This document shows, in pieces, positions 1-8,470 of a stretch of 64,000 bases of DNA. A model generated the notes under the pieces. It worked only from the letters and a program-made list of their open reading frames with translations, did no database searches and had not been told where the DNA came from. The DNA comes from G963704535 sp963704535 (GTDB lineage: Bacteria; Chloroflexota; Chloroflexia; Chloroflexales; Roseiflexaceae). Numbering within the stretch: position 1 is the stretch's first letter; each line of letters starts with the position of its first letter. A program made the translations under genes and the position numbers. Where the stretch lies: NCBI GenBank assembly GCA_963704535.1, contig OY969916.1:10726001-10790000 (forward strand). The letters run 5' to 3'.

Positions 1-446
1 CCCCCTGCTCCTCGATCAGCTCCTCGACCCGTGCGCCCATCACCAGCTTGAAGTGCGGGTAGCGACTGGCCCTCGGCGGTGATGAAGTCTAGAAAGATCG
101 GCTGGGGTAGCATCATAATGTAGGGGTAGCGCGTCTTCAGGCTCGCGAAGTTGATCTGGAGCGTGCCGGCAGGCGTCTCGGCATTGGCCGAGCGGGCCTT
201 GGTGTGTGGGAGCTGGAGCAGGCGCTCGGCCAGGCCCAGCTCTTCCATAAGCTGCATGACGGACGGGTGGATCGTGTCGCCGCGAAAGTCGCGGTCGAAG
301 TCGGCGTGCGCTTCGAGCAGCGTCGTCGGTATGCCCTGCCGCGCCAGGAGCAACGCCAGGACCGCGCCCGCCGGCCCGCCGCCGACGATGCAGCAGGTGG
401 TCTGCTCGGTATGTGTGACCGGGTGTGGCTGTGCGGTAGTCGTCAT
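1..446 (-). CDS. FAD-dependent monooxygenase, N-terminal part, apparent frameshift
   Basis: The ATG at 444-446 opens a protein whose first residues carry a Rossmann FAD-binding fold: CCIVGGGPAGAVLALLLARQ (GxGxxG), then an acidic residue after the second strand (TTLLEAH). A DFRGDTIHPS motif follows, typical of UbiH/PheA-type aromatic-ring FAD monooxygenases. Around 70-72 the expected continuation (EASRYPHFKLVMGARVEEL) is only reached if one C of a CCC run is removed, so the gene is broken by one extra base here. The rest lies outside the window. It starts 21 bp downstream of the tetR stop on the same strand and is probably co-transcribed with, and controlled by, that regulator. The substrate cannot be told. 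Confidence 0.75.
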   Translation of the reverse strand, partial: MTTTAQPHPVTHTEQTTCCIVGGGPAGAVLALLLARQGIPTTLLEAHADFDRDFRGDTIHPSVMQLMEELGLAERLLQLPHTKARSANAETPAGTLQINFASLKTRYPYIMMLPQPIFLDFITAEGQSLPALQAGDGRTGRGADRGAG

Positions 447-467
447 GGGAACACCTCTCCGTTAGCC

Positions 468-1091
468 CTAAGATTGTTCGCGCTCCAGCCCGCGCAGGAA
501 AATATCGACCACCACTTCGATGATCTGCTCGTCGGTGGTGGTGGCGGCCTCCGGCTGGCGTACCACCTCGCGCGCGATCACCTGCACGACGAACATCCCA
601 AGAAAGCTGCGCGCGGCGATCATCGTATCGTGCGGCCGCAGACGGCCAAGCTCGATCTGGTGCTGCAAGTAGCTGGTCATCATGTCGAAGAATCGGACGC
701 CGATGCCCTTGTAGAACAGTTCGGCGAGCTGTGGAAAGCGGATCGCCTCGCCCAGCAGAATGCGAAAGATCGCGATATTGCTGGGTATGCGGAAGATCGA
801 TAGGTAGGTGCGGCCAATCAGCGCGAGACCTTCGCGCGGCGGCATGTCCATTAGTTGCCCTGGGTGCTCGGCCAGGTGGACGATCGTTGCCCGCTCGCGG
901 ATGATCGACATAAACAGATCTTGTTTATCCTTGAAGTACCAGTAGATCAGGCCCGGTGAGATGCCGCCGGCCGCCGTGGCGATGTCCTTGTTGGTCGCCT
1001 TATGGAAGCCTTTGGTGCTGAAGACTTTCAGCGCCGCTTCCAGGATCTGCTGGCGCCGGTCGGTCGTCTCTTGCTCATCGCTCTTTGCCAT
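468..1091 (-). CDS. TetR/AcrR-family transcriptional regulator
   Basis: A 207-residue protein of usual TetR length. The N-terminal helix-turn-helix is clear: RRQQILEAALKVFSTKGFHK, then ATNKDIATAAGGISPGLIYW with the YWYFKDKQDLF recognition helix (about residues 12-60). The C-terminal ligand-binding part is variable. The start is the ATG at 1089-1091. A palindrome of the kind bound by TetR dimers lies 14-29 bp upstream, so the gene is probably autoregulated. Because the FAD monooxygenase follows by 21 bp, the regulator likely represses both and responds to the monooxygenase substrate. The family call is firm; the ligand is unknown. Confidence 0.93.
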   Translation of the reverse strand: MAKSDEQETTDRRQQILEAALKVFSTKGFHKATNKDIATAAGGISPGLIYWYFKDKQDLFMSIIRERATIVHLAEHPGQLMDMPPREGLALIGRTYLSIFRIPSNIAIFRILLGEAIRFPQLAELFYKGIGVRFFDMMTSYLQHQIELGRLRPHDTMIAARSFLGMFVVQVIAREVVRQPEAATTTDEQIIEVVVDIFLRGLEREQS

Positions 1092-1104
1092 GTCGCTCTC
1101 CGTA

Positions 1105-1120
1105 TTGACTGACTAGTCAA
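1105..1120. promoter_or_regulatory. Candidate TetR operator palindrome
   Basis: TTGACT GACT AGTCAA is a perfect 6-bp inverted repeat with a 4-bp spacer that itself contains the palindrome GACTAGTC. It lies just upstream of the tetR start and can also reach the divergent promoter of the gene at 1278. Such dyads in front of tetR genes are usually the autoregulatory operator. No binding evidence is available. Confidence 0.6.
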
Positions 1121-1277
1121 TTAAGATTATAGCGCAGATTGATTTAAGAGTCAAGTAGGTGCTTGAACCAGATCGATTTTGGTTCGGTCGCGGTGCTACG
1201 ATAGGCAGTGGAATTTGTAGCCGCTACTCATCAGGACCCGGAATCCCGCTATTTCCGCTGACAAGGAGACCACGCTG

Positions 1278-1712
1278 ATGTACACGCTCGACGACCGCTC
1301 GGCCACGCTTTTGAGTAAGCAAGGGATCACCGCGCTCCAATCCGGTGACATCATGCAGGCGCGCGAGCTGTTAAGCCAGGCCCTGCAGATCGCCCCCGCC
1401 GACGAGCACGCGTGGCTCTGGCTCTCGGGCGCGGTCACGAGCGATGCCGAGCGCCGTTATTGCCTGGAGCGCGTGCTGGCGATCAACCCGGCGCACGTCC
1501 ACGCACGGCGCGGCCTTGAGCAGTTGGTGGCGGTGCCTGAGTCCCGGTCGCCTTTTTCCCTGGCCCCGCTCGCCGGCGCGCTATCATATTCGTCCTCGAC
1601 GCACGACATGCCGCCCGCGCACCCTCAACCGGTGGTGGCTGCGGCGAAAAACGCTGCGCCGGCTGCCTCAACAGACGGAGGATCGCTGCTGAGTTCTCAT
1701 TATGCAACCTGA
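1278..1712 (+). CDS. Small TPR-like repeat protein
   Basis: A 144-residue protein whose first 90 residues read as two tetratricopeptide-like helical hairpins: GITALQSGDIMQARELLSQA, LQIAPADEHAWLWLSGAV, then RVLAINPAHVHARRGLEQL. The remaining 50 residues are Pro/Ala/Ser-rich and probably disordered. There is no signal peptide. An AAGGAG ribosome site precedes the ATG. The stop overlaps the start of the next gene by 11 bp, so the two are probably one transcript. TPRs mediate protein contacts; the partner may be the membrane protein that follows. Function unknown. Confidence 0.7.
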   Translation: MYTLDDRSATLLSKQGITALQSGDIMQARELLSQALQIAPADEHAWLWLSGAVTSDAERRYCLERVLAINPAHVHARRGLEQLVAVPESRSPFSLAPLAGALSYSSSTHDMPPAHPQPVVAAAKNAAPAASTDGGSLLSSHYAT

Positions 1713-2265
1713 TGACACGCCGGTGCCCTCCTCCACGGCTGTCTCGTCGCAGGTTGGCCTGATTGGGGCCAGTCTCCTCGCCGCTCCAGCGGAGGCACTC
1801 GCCGCGCCGGCGCAGGCCGGCCCCACGCCAATGCACCAGGCGCTCCCGGCGCCGGCGCTGGACCAAGCTCGACAGGCGGCGATCGACTACGTTATTCGAG
1901 CCTATGGGAGCCATCGCAGCCGCGACGAAATCGTTAGGGGCCTGAGCATTGATCACGGGATCGCGTGGGATGACGCCCGCAACCTGGTCTTCGAGATCGA
2001 GCGCAAACACCGCAGAAAGATCGCCGCGCGCCAGAGCCCGTTCTATATCTTTCTGGGTGTGATCACGATCCTGGGCGGCGCCTTTCTGGCTGGGCGAGCC
2101 GGGTTCAGCTTCTACTACATGTACGACAACATCAACAGCGGCATTGTCTTCATCCCCGACCCACGCGCGATCGTGTTCCTGATCGGCCAATTGGTCACCG
2201 GCATCGCGATGGTGCTGGGCGCGACGATCGGCTTGGGGCAGACGATCAAGTCGCTGTTCAAGTAG
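1702..2265 (+). CDS. Membrane protein with a soluble N-terminal helical region
   Basis: A 187-residue protein overlapping the end of the TPR gene. Residues 1-50 are Ala/Pro-rich. Residues 55-100 form a basic amphipathic region (IDYVIRAYGSHRSRDEIVRG). Two transmembrane helices follow (FYIFLGVITILGGAFLAGRA and a second around IVFLIGQLVTGIAMVLGATI), and the protein ends with a short basic tail (TIKSLFK). No family was recognised. Its fused position with the TPR gene suggests a two-component membrane complex of unknown role. The stop codon is followed within 5 bp by a heptamer-array hairpin. Confidence 0.7.
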   Translation: MQPDDTPVPSSTAVSSQVGLIGASLLAAPAEALAAPAQAGPTPMHQALPAPALDQARQAAIDYVIRAYGSHRSRDEIVRGLSIDHGIAWDDARNLVFEIERKHRRKIAARQSPFYIFLGVITILGGAFLAGRAGFSFYYMYDNINSGIVFIPDPRAIVFLIGQLVTGIAMVLGATIGLGQTIKSLFK

Positions 2266-2269
2266 AAAA

Positions 2270-2331
2270 GAGATTGGAGATTGGAGATAAGAGATTCTGT
2301 GCCCGACAATCTCCAATCTCTTATCTCTTAG
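2270..2331. repeat. Heptamer-array hairpin (GAGATTG type)
   Basis: Tandem 7-nt units (gagattg, gagattg, gagataa) are followed by the inverted complement (aatctccaatctcttatctc). The arms form a hairpin with an 11-nt loop directly after the stop of the membrane-protein gene. The same unit recurs at 19195, 20990, 45340, 48625 and 60952. Confidence 0.85.
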
Positions 2332-2420
2332 ACAAGGTCTCGGAAGGCGCCCTTCGACTTTACAATGTGGGTGGGGAAAGACTGAGGGGGCTGCTCCCTC
2401 AAACCCCCTTTTCCCGAATT
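2331..2420 (+). repeat. Dispersed repeat family A
   Basis: This copy starts GACAAGGTCTCGG, passes through CTTTACAATGTGGGTGGGG, and ends in a GACTGAGGGGGC/GCTCCCTCAAA palindrome and a C/T-rich tail. Near-identical copies lie at 37029 and 45248 (both inverted) and 57269, with fragments at 26450 and 57611. The copy sits between two convergent gene ends. Confidence 0.85.
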
Positions 2421-2423
2421 GTC

Positions 2424-3875
2424 TTATTTGAGGATATAGTACGCCCCCCGTTTCTCCCCCACCTTCAGCAGCAGCCCGCGCTCGACCAGATCGGCCAGGT
2501 CGCGGCGGATCGTCTCGGCCGAGACCTCTCCGGCGACCTCCTGGAGGTCGCGGTTGGTGATCCGCCGGTGCTCGGCCAGGTGCAGGAGCGCGGTGATCTG
2601 GCGCTCGTTGAGGCCCATGCGCCGCCACTCGTCGGCGTCAATCCCCTCAACGTCGTGGCGGTCGTCGCCGATGTGCCCGCGCAGCGTGACCAGGAACCCG
2701 GCGGCGGTCTCACGGAACTCCGGCGGCGGCAGCCCGGCATCGGCCATCTGGCGCAGCATCCGGTCGATCCCGTAGCCGAGCCGCTCGATCAGGCCGTAGT
2801 CGGCCAGCACCTGGACCAGCGTCTCGTTGCGCGAGAAGCGCTCCTCAACGATGTTCTGTAGCGTCACATGGCCGGGCAGCCGGCCGGGCGAATAACATTC
2901 CATCCGGTCGCCGAACAGCGCGATGCGGATGCCCTCGCCGCGCACGGTATAGTCGCGGTGGGCCACGGCGTTGACTAGCGCCTCGCGGATGGCGCCCTGT
3001 GGAAACTGGACCCAGTCCTCGCGCTCTAGCCCGGCCATGCGGCTGCCCCGGCGCATGTGTTCCGAGAGCCAGATCTCGGCCCGCCGCACCGTCTCGACCA
3101 GCGTATCGCGGATGTCTTCGCGCAGGAACTCGTCGCTCATCTCGCGGCCGCGGTAGCGCACCAGCGTGACCTCGCACTGCGGGAAGAAGTGCTCGACCTG
3201 GGTGCCGAACAGCAGCAGCCCGGCGTTGGTTGGCAGGTAGTCCGTTGTCAGTGGTCCGTTGTCCGTCGCCCGCTGCAACGGACCACTGACAACGGACAAC
3301 GGACTCTTTGCCAGGCAGCCGCGCCGGAACAGAAAGGCCAGCGGATCGGCGGCGGGCGGGCCGATGCGCCGGACGTAGGCGGCCAGCTTGTTCGGGTCGA
3401 GGTCGTCGATCGTCGCGACGTCGGGCACGAGCCGCTCCCAACTGGTCTCGCCGCGCTCCAGCAGCAGGCGCCGCAGCGCATCCGGTGGGATCGGCTGATC
3501 GCCCGCCCCCTCGCGGCGCAGGTACTTGCCGTGGACGCTGTAGACGTGCGGCAGCCCCGCCGGCACTACCAGCAGCAGCAGCGCCGCTTCGCCGTGCCGA
3601 ACGACTTGCGGCAGCGGCAGGACCAGTGATGGGGTGCATGCCAGCGCTGCGTCGAGGGCCGCCGCCAGCGCCAGCTCCACGTCGCCGACCCCCTCGATCT
3701 TCTTGCCCCGCCCGGCGACGCCCAGGACGACCGCGCCGCCCTGGGCGTTCGCCAGCGCGGCCAGAGTCTCGGCCAATTCGTCGGGCCGGAATTTGCCCCG
3801 CACAAAGGCCAGCCGCCGGCCCTCCGGCTGCGCCAGCAGGTCGGCGATCGGCAGATCAACGGCGAGTGGTTGCAT
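2424..3875 (-). CDS. AlbA_2/HATPase_c_4-type ATP-binding regulator (COG2865-like)
   Basis: A 483-residue protein. Residues 10-130 match the Schlafen AlbA_2 domain (EGRRLAFVRGKF..., ALANAQGGAVVLGVAGRGKK, GKYLRREGAGDQPI). Residues 215-400 match the HATPase_c_4 region of COG2865 'RecG-like' regulators (TNAGLLLFGTQVEHFFP, FPQGAIREALVNAVAHRDY, GIRIALFGDRMECYSPGRLP). A C-terminal winged helix follows (ITNRDLQEVAGEVSAETIRR). Such proteins are nucleic-acid-binding regulators, often in stress or defence settings. Residues 191-212 (SPLSVVSGPLQRATDNGPLT and neighbours) are not family sequence: they are the translation of an in-frame heptamer hairpin at 3240-3304. The gene is isolated between repeats. 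Confidence 0.85.
   Translation of the reverse strand: MQPLAVDLPIADLLAQPEGRRLAFVRGKFRPDELAETLAALANAQGGAVVLGVAGRGKKIEGVGDVELALAAALDAALACTPSLVLPLPQVVRHGEAALLLLVVPAGLPHVYSVHGKYLRREGAGDQPIPPDALRRLLLERGETSWERLVPDVATIDDLDPNKLAAYVRRIGPPAADPLAFLFRRGCLAKSPLSVVSGPLQRATDNGPLTTDYLPTNAGLLLFGTQVEHFFPQCEVTLVRYRGREMSDEFLREDIRDTLVETVRRAEIWLSEHMRRGSRMAGLEREDWVQFPQGAIREALVNAVAHRDYTVRGEGIRIALFGDRMECYSPGRLPGHVTLQNIVEERFSRNETLVQVLADYGLIERLGYGIDRMLRQMADAGLPPPEFRETAAGFLVTLRGHIGDDRHDVEGIDADEWRRMGLNERQITALLHLAEHRRITNRDLQEVAGEVSAETIRRDLADLVERGLLLKVGEKRGAYYILK
3240..3304. repeat. In-frame heptamer hairpin inside a coding region
   Basis: Units GTCCGTT GTCAGTG GTCCGTT GTCCGTC are followed by the inverted complement. Bases 3240-3260 pair perfectly with AACGGACCACTGACAACGGAC in the right arm, a 21-bp stem. 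The insert keeps the frame and has no stop in the sense frame of the AlbA_2 gene. A related GTCCGTT/GTCAGTT hairpin lies between genes at 63243. Confidence 0.88.
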
Positions 3876-3912
3876 CGTACGCCTCTATATCTTTCCAGTG
3901 CCCATCCACAAA

Positions 3913-3995
3913 GGGACTGTTTGAAAAGGGGGAGTTTGAGGGGGAAGCCCCTCAAGAACCCCCTTTCAACCACCGCACTCCTGCGACAAACGGAT
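3913..3995. repeat. Dispersed repeat family B, one end degenerate
   Basis: GACTGTTTGAAAAGGGGGAG, then TTTGAGGGG/CCCCTCAA, then a CCACC motif. This matches the family B half-sites at 9205, 52180 and 60023, but the second terminal inverted repeat is missing. It fills most of the gap before the DUF2227 gene. Confidence 0.75.
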
Positions 3996-4094
3996 GGTCC
4001 ATTTTCTCATCCGTCCGGCCTGCCGTCAATAGGTTGCGCTTGCCGGTTCAGCATGACTGTGCTATTCTGGCGCCGATGCGCGAAGGAGTTCAGT

Positions 4095-4713
4095 ATGCCA
4101 GGTGTCCACACCCACGATGTTATCACCTTTGTCACCGGCGCGGCGCTGATGCCGATCGCCTACCTGGGGCAGGTCGGCGCGGGGATCGCTTCGGCCGAGG
4201 CACTCACCAACGCCGGCTTGCTGGTCGGCGCGCATATCGTCTCCGGGGTGATGTTCTCGCCTGACCTGGATCTGGACAGCGCGATCGACGACCGCTGGGG
4301 GATCTTCTTCTGGATCTGGCGGCCGTATACCTGGGCCGTGCCGCACCGCCACCGCTGGCTGCAGCCACGGGCTGGTGATCTCGCAGCTCCTGCGGCTGCT
4401 GTACTTCTACGTGGTCCTGATGCTGCTGCTGATCGGCGTGGCCTGGGTGTTGGGGCGGATCGGTATCGTCGTCCCCGATTACCACGTGCGCCTGACCAAT
4501 GCCCTGCTGGGACTGGCGCGCGACTACCCGCGCCAGACGCTGGCCTTTATCGCCGGGTTTTGCTCCGGCGGCGCGGCCCACACCGTCGCCGACTGGCTGG
4601 TCACCGGCGGCAAGCGCTACCTCCGGCGCCTGGGCTTCCGTCTGACGGTCGATTACTCCGACCATGACCGCTGGCGCCCGCGCTCCGGCCGGCGCGGCCG
4701 GTCCTGGGGCTAG
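4095..4713 (+). pseudogene. DUF2227-type metal-binding membrane protein, frameshifted
   Basis: The ATG at 4095 has GAAGGAG upstream. The product begins MPGVHTHDVITFVTGAAL and continues with VSGVMFSPDLDLDSAIDDRW and FWIWRPYTWAVPHRHRWL. This His/Asp-rich pattern is typical of the DUF2227 putative metal-binding family. The expected next motif, SHGLVISQLLRLLYFYVVLM, is in the +1 frame: at 4362 the sequence reads CTGCAGC where CTGAGC would keep the frame. The downstream frame supplies the second membrane segment and the conserved ADWLVTGGKRYLRR end. The gene is either a recent pseudogene or carries a one-base assembly insertion; its full conservation on both sides favours the latter. Confidence 0.75.
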
Positions 4714-4806
4714 AAGCAATACCATTCAAATAAGGTTGTGCGAAGACCTGACAGGTCTGACTCAGGCTCTTTCGATGCCTTCCCCAAGACCTGTCAGGTC
4801 TTCGTT
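4714..4806. repeat. Family D double-palindrome repeat
   Basis: AATACC.TTCAAATAAGGT is followed by AGACCTGACAGGTCT (4744-4758) and AGACCTGTCAGGTCT (4787-4801). Each is a near-perfect palindrome and they also pair with each other around TTCGATGCCTTCCCC. A second copy lies at 26348-26432. The rest of the 4.7-5.0 kb gap holds nothing else recognisable except a family B end at 4989-5018. Confidence 0.8.
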
Positions 4807-4988
4807 GTGTGTAAACGACGATTTATGTTCCCCGCCCGGCACACTCATTCGTTTGTCATTATCGACCCCCATACTGCTTTAACCAAGCCTGTAATAGGTG
4901 GCGCCGGCAGATAGTCCAGGCGCTGCTCCCCCAAATATTCGTTTGATTTTCAGTGCGTGTGAAGCTGTCTGAACTTGCGGGCCAGCCG

Positions 4989-5018
4989 CCCTCAAACTCC
5001 CCTTTCAGACAGTCTCTA
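4989..5018. repeat. Family B repeat end fragment
   Basis: GCCCTCAAACTCCCCTTTCAGACAGTCTCT-like sequence is the right end of family B without the left half. It lies 20 bp upstream of the secreted oxidase start and may contribute to its leader. Confidence 0.65.
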
Positions 5019-5036
5019 TGAAAGACGAGGTGGTTC

Positions 5037-8000
5037 GTGAATACGAGCGCTCATCCGCTCCGGCGCGCAAGTGGCATGCTGCTTGCGCTGATCTACTGTC
5101 TAAGCCTGTTTGCGCCCCCAGCTGGGACGATCGCGCTCGCGCAGACGGCCGACCAGGTGGGCGAGTGGGGCAGCGTCCTCGATTGGGGCATCCAAGGCAA
5201 GCACATGGTGCAACTGCCCAATGGCAAGGTGCTGGTCTGGTCCACCGGCGACAATGCGCGCGTCTGGGACCCGGCGACCGGCGCCTTCACGCAGACCCCG
5301 GCGCTGTTTGGCGATCTGCACTGCGCCGCCCAGGCCACGCTCGCCGACGGTCGTGTGATCGTCATCGGTGGGCAGGATGGGACGATCCACAATGGTATCA
5401 GCATCACCGCGCTGTTCGATCCGTTCACTAACTCCTGGACGCAGGGCACCTCGATGGCCGACCCGCGCTGGTACCCGACAGCCACAACGCTGGCCGATGG
5501 CCGGGTGCTGGCGACCTCCGGCGACCGCCCAGACGGTACACGGGCGACCATCCCCGAAGTCTATGACCCGCTGTTGAATAGCTGGACCCAACTGCCCGCC
5601 GCGAACCGCGAGCAGGGGCTCTACCCGCTGATGTATGTGCTGCCCGATGGTCGGCTCTACGAGGCCGGCACCAGTACCCGCACCTATTTCCTCAACCTGG
5701 CCAGCCAGACCTGGAGCAATGGGCCGATCAACGGTTTTGGCAGCTCCAGCTACGCCGAGTCGTCGGCGATGTACGCCCCCGGCAAGATCATCCGCGCTGG
5801 CGGCGGCGACCCGTCGATCGCCCGCGCGGCCGTGATCGACATGAATATTCCTGCGGCGCGCTGGCGCGAGATCAGCGCCATGGCCTTCCCGCGCCGCCGC
5901 CACACGCTGACGCTCCTGGCCGACGGCACCGTGATGGCGGTGGGCGGCACCCGCCAGGGCGACTATGAGAATATGGCCGTCCTTCCAGCCGAGATCTGGG
6001 ACCCCGTGACCGAGCAATGGACCGAGACGGCCGCGATGAGCGAGGCGCGTATGTACCACGCCTCGTCGCTGCTGCTGCCCGATGGCCGGGTGCTGACCGC
6101 CGGCGGCGAGACGACCGGCCGCCTACACGCCCAGATCTTTTCGCCGCCCTACCTCTTCAAAGGCCCGCGCCCGACGATCTCCTCATCGCCCTCCAACGCG
6201 CCCTACGGCAGCGACTTCATCATCGGCACGCCCGACGCCGCCACCATCACCACCGTCGCGCTGATCCGGGCGGCCGCCGTGACCCACGCCTTCGATCACA
6301 ACCAGCGCTACGTGCCGCTTACGTTCACGGCCTCTGCGGGCGGCCTCTTGGCGGCGGCGCCGGCGGACGGGAATATCGCGCCTCCCGGCTACTACATGCT
6401 GGTGATCAAAAATGCCGCCGGCGTGCCCTCGGTCGCCAAATGGGTGCGCGTGGATACCGGCACGAACCTGGCGCCAGGCACGATCAGCGGGCGTGTGACC
6501 GACCGCGACACCGGCACCGGCATCGCGAACGCGACGATCTCCTACGGCGAGGGCACGACTACCACCGATGTGAATGGCGACTACACGCTGGCCGACGTTC
6601 CATCCGGCGAGCAAAGCGTCACGGTCGTGGCCAGCGGTTATGCCCCGGCGACGAAATCGAAGGTCGTGCCCGGCAGCGGGGCGATAACATTGGACTTTAC
6701 GCTCGCTGTTCCGGGGACGATCACCGGCCAGGTGACCAGCGGCGAAACCGGGAATCCGATTGAGGGGGCGACGATCACCTATAACGGGGGTGCGGCCACG
6801 ACCGACGCTGGCGGCTTATATACGATCGCGAATATCGCGTCAGGCGATGAGGTGATCACCGCATCGGCGACGGGATACCAGAGCAGCCCTGCGCGCACCG
6901 TCGGTGTGCCGGCCAACGGCAGCGTGGCCGCCGATTTTGTGCTGAACCCAAAGCCGATGTACATCACCGGCGAGCTGATTGACCGAGTCACCACACTCCC
7001 GATCATCGGCGCTACCGTCTCGTATGGCGGCGGCTCGACCACGACCGATGGCCTTGGCCGCTACACTCTGAGCAATACGCCGCCCGGCACCCACACCGTC
7101 GTCGTATCGGCGACCGACTACATCAGCGCCTCCCAGGAGGTAGTCGTGACGTTCGGCGCCTACACGACCAAGGATTTCACGCTGGACTCGGCGGGCGTGC
7201 CGGCGAGCGTGTTCACGCCGGTGGCCGACGCCTACACCGATACGCTCAATCCCACGACCAACTACGGCGGGGGCCAAAAACTGGTGTTGGACAAGGATGC
7301 TAGCTCGCCGCTCTACAACAGCTACCTGCGCTTCAATGTGAGCGGCCTGACCGGCCAGGTGCTCAACGCCAAGCTGCGCCTGTACGTCTCCAACGGCGGC
7401 GATCACGGCGGCACGATCCACTCGGTCGCCAATACGTACCTGGGGAATGCGACGCCCTGGGCGGAGACCGGCGTCACCTGGAATAACGCGCCGGCGATCG
7501 GCGCTGTGCCGCTCAGTTCCCAGGGTGCGGTGGGCCTGAGCACCTGGGTCGAGTTTGATGTCACACCTGCGCTTGCCGGCAACGGGACCTACAGCTTTGG
7601 CCTGAAGGCAGCCTCAACCGATAAGGTCGAGTACGGGTCCAGGGAAAGTCCCAACCAGCCCCAACTGATCATCCGGCAGTCGGCGAGTTCGCCGCTGGCG
7701 ATCAGCGGCTTTGCGCCTTCGAGCGGTCCGGTTGGAACCGAGGTGACGATCGACGGGGTGAGCTTCAGCGGCGTGGCCGCAGTCACGTTCAACGATCAAC
7801 TGGCGACCAATGTCGTGATCGACTCAGACACGCGGATTCGGGCAGTGGTGCCGTCCGGCGCGACCAGCGGCAAGATCCGGGTGACGACCGCCACCGAAAC
7901 CGCCGCCAGTCTCGATAACTTTGTTGTCACCGTGACCCCTACGCCGACGCCAGGCCCGGCGGCGCCGGTGATCACTGGGTTCGCCCCGACCAGCGGCCCA

Positions 8001-8354
8001 GTTGGAACCGAGGTGACGATCAGCGGGACCGGCTTCAGCGGTGCCACGGCGGTGACGTTCAATGGGCTGCCGGCCGGCACGTTTGTGGTCGAATCGGGCA
8101 CGCAGATCCGGGCAGTGGTGCCCTCCGGCGCGACCAGCGGCAAGCTTCGCGTCACCACTGCCGCCGGCACGGCGGCGACGATCGCCGACTTCGTCGTTTC
8201 AGTGACTCCGCAAGAGACAGAGCATTATTGGACCTACCTGCCGCTGGTTATGGGCGGCCAGGCGAACGGCACGGCGTCGAGCCAGAGCCAGGTGCCGACC
8301 TTCAAAGCGATGGGCGCCTCCGGGGGGTCGGCATTCGTTTGCAAGCTGAACTAA
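5037..8354 (+). CDS. Secreted galactose/glyoxal oxidase-like copper-radical oxidase with surface modules
   Basis: A 1105-residue secreted protein (GTG start after a GAGG site; signal peptide with GMLLALIYCLSLFAPPAG). Kelch-type repeats span about 45-365 and an early-set DUF1929 domain about 375-472. All expected copper-radical ligands are visible: Cys96 (LHCAA) for the thioether link to Tyr146 (DPRWYP), axial Tyr340-His341 (EARMYHASS), and His417 (AVTHAFDHNQRY). The expected reaction is oxidation of an alcohol or aldehyde by O2 to give H2O2. The C-terminus adds three CarboxypepD_reg-like repeats (about 480-705), a DNRLRE-type domain (about 720-880) and two IPT/TIG domains. A WTYLPLVMGG segment lies about 45 residues before the end. 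The substrate is unknown. Confidence 0.88.
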   Translation: MNTSAHPLRRASGMLLALIYCLSLFAPPAGTIALAQTADQVGEWGSVLDWGIQGKHMVQLPNGKVLVWSTGDNARVWDPATGAFTQTPALFGDLHCAAQATLADGRVIVIGGQDGTIHNGISITALFDPFTNSWTQGTSMADPRWYPTATTLADGRVLATSGDRPDGTRATIPEVYDPLLNSWTQLPAANREQGLYPLMYVLPDGRLYEAGTSTRTYFLNLASQTWSNGPINGFGSSSYAESSAMYAPGKIIRAGGGDPSIARAAVIDMNIPAARWREISAMAFPRRRHTLTLLADGTVMAVGGTRQGDYENMAVLPAEIWDPVTEQWTETAAMSEARMYHASSLLLPDGRVLTAGGETTGRLHAQIFSPPYLFKGPRPTISSSPSNAPYGSDFIIGTPDAATITTVALIRAAAVTHAFDHNQRYVPLTFTASAGGLLAAAPADGNIAPPGYYMLVIKNAAGVPSVAKWVRVDTGTNLAPGTISGRVTDRDTGTGIANATISYGEGTTTTDVNGDYTLADVPSGEQSVTVVASGYAPATKSKVVPGSGAITLDFTLAVPGTITGQVTSGETGNPIEGATITYNGGAATTDAGGLYTIANIASGDEVITASATGYQSSPARTVGVPANGSVAADFVLNPKPMYITGELIDRVTTLPIIGATVSYGGGSTTTDGLGRYTLSNTPPGTHTVVVSATDYISASQEVVVTFGAYTTKDFTLDSAGVPASVFTPVADAYTDTLNPTTNYGGGQKLVLDKDASSPLYNSYLRFNVSGLTGQVLNAKLRLYVSNGGDHGGTIHSVANTYLGNATPWAETGVTWNNAPAIGAVPLSSQGAVGLSTWVEFDVTPALAGNGTYSFGLKAASTDKVEYGSRESPNQPQLIIRQSASSPLAISGFAPSSGPVGTEVTIDGVSFSGVAAVTFNDQLATNVVIDSDTRIRAVVPSGATSGKIRVTTATETAASLDNFVVTVTPTPTPGPAAPVITGFAPTSGPVGTEVTISGTGFSGATAVTFNGLPAGTFVVESGTQIRAVVPSGATSGKLRVTTAAGTAATIADFVVSVTPQETEHYWTYLPLVMGGQANGTASSQSQVPTFKAMGASGGSAFVCKLN

Positions 8355-8394
8355 ATCGTCGCCTATTGACATAAGTTACGCGGCCATCTACCAA

Positions 8395-8438
8395 TTATGG
8401 TCGATTTTTCGCCCGGCTGGGCGAAAAATCGACCATAA
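8395..8438. repeat. Family C hairpin
   Basis: A perfect 20-bp inverted repeat: TTATGGTCGATTTTTCGCCC, loop GGCT, exact complement. It is followed by AATGAGTGAAGTTCCTTCGC, which resembles the AAGTACCTTGCTGCCGCA tail of the copies at 18716 and 31783. It lies between convergent genes and could also terminate transcription. Confidence 0.85.
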
Positions 8439-8470
8439 AAAATGAGTGAAGTTCCTTCGCGTAAATCCTG

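Noticed and set aside
1483..2628. 381-codon minus-strand frame across the TPR and membrane-protein genes
   Set aside because: It overlaps two better-supported genes and a heptamer hairpin, and has no family motif.
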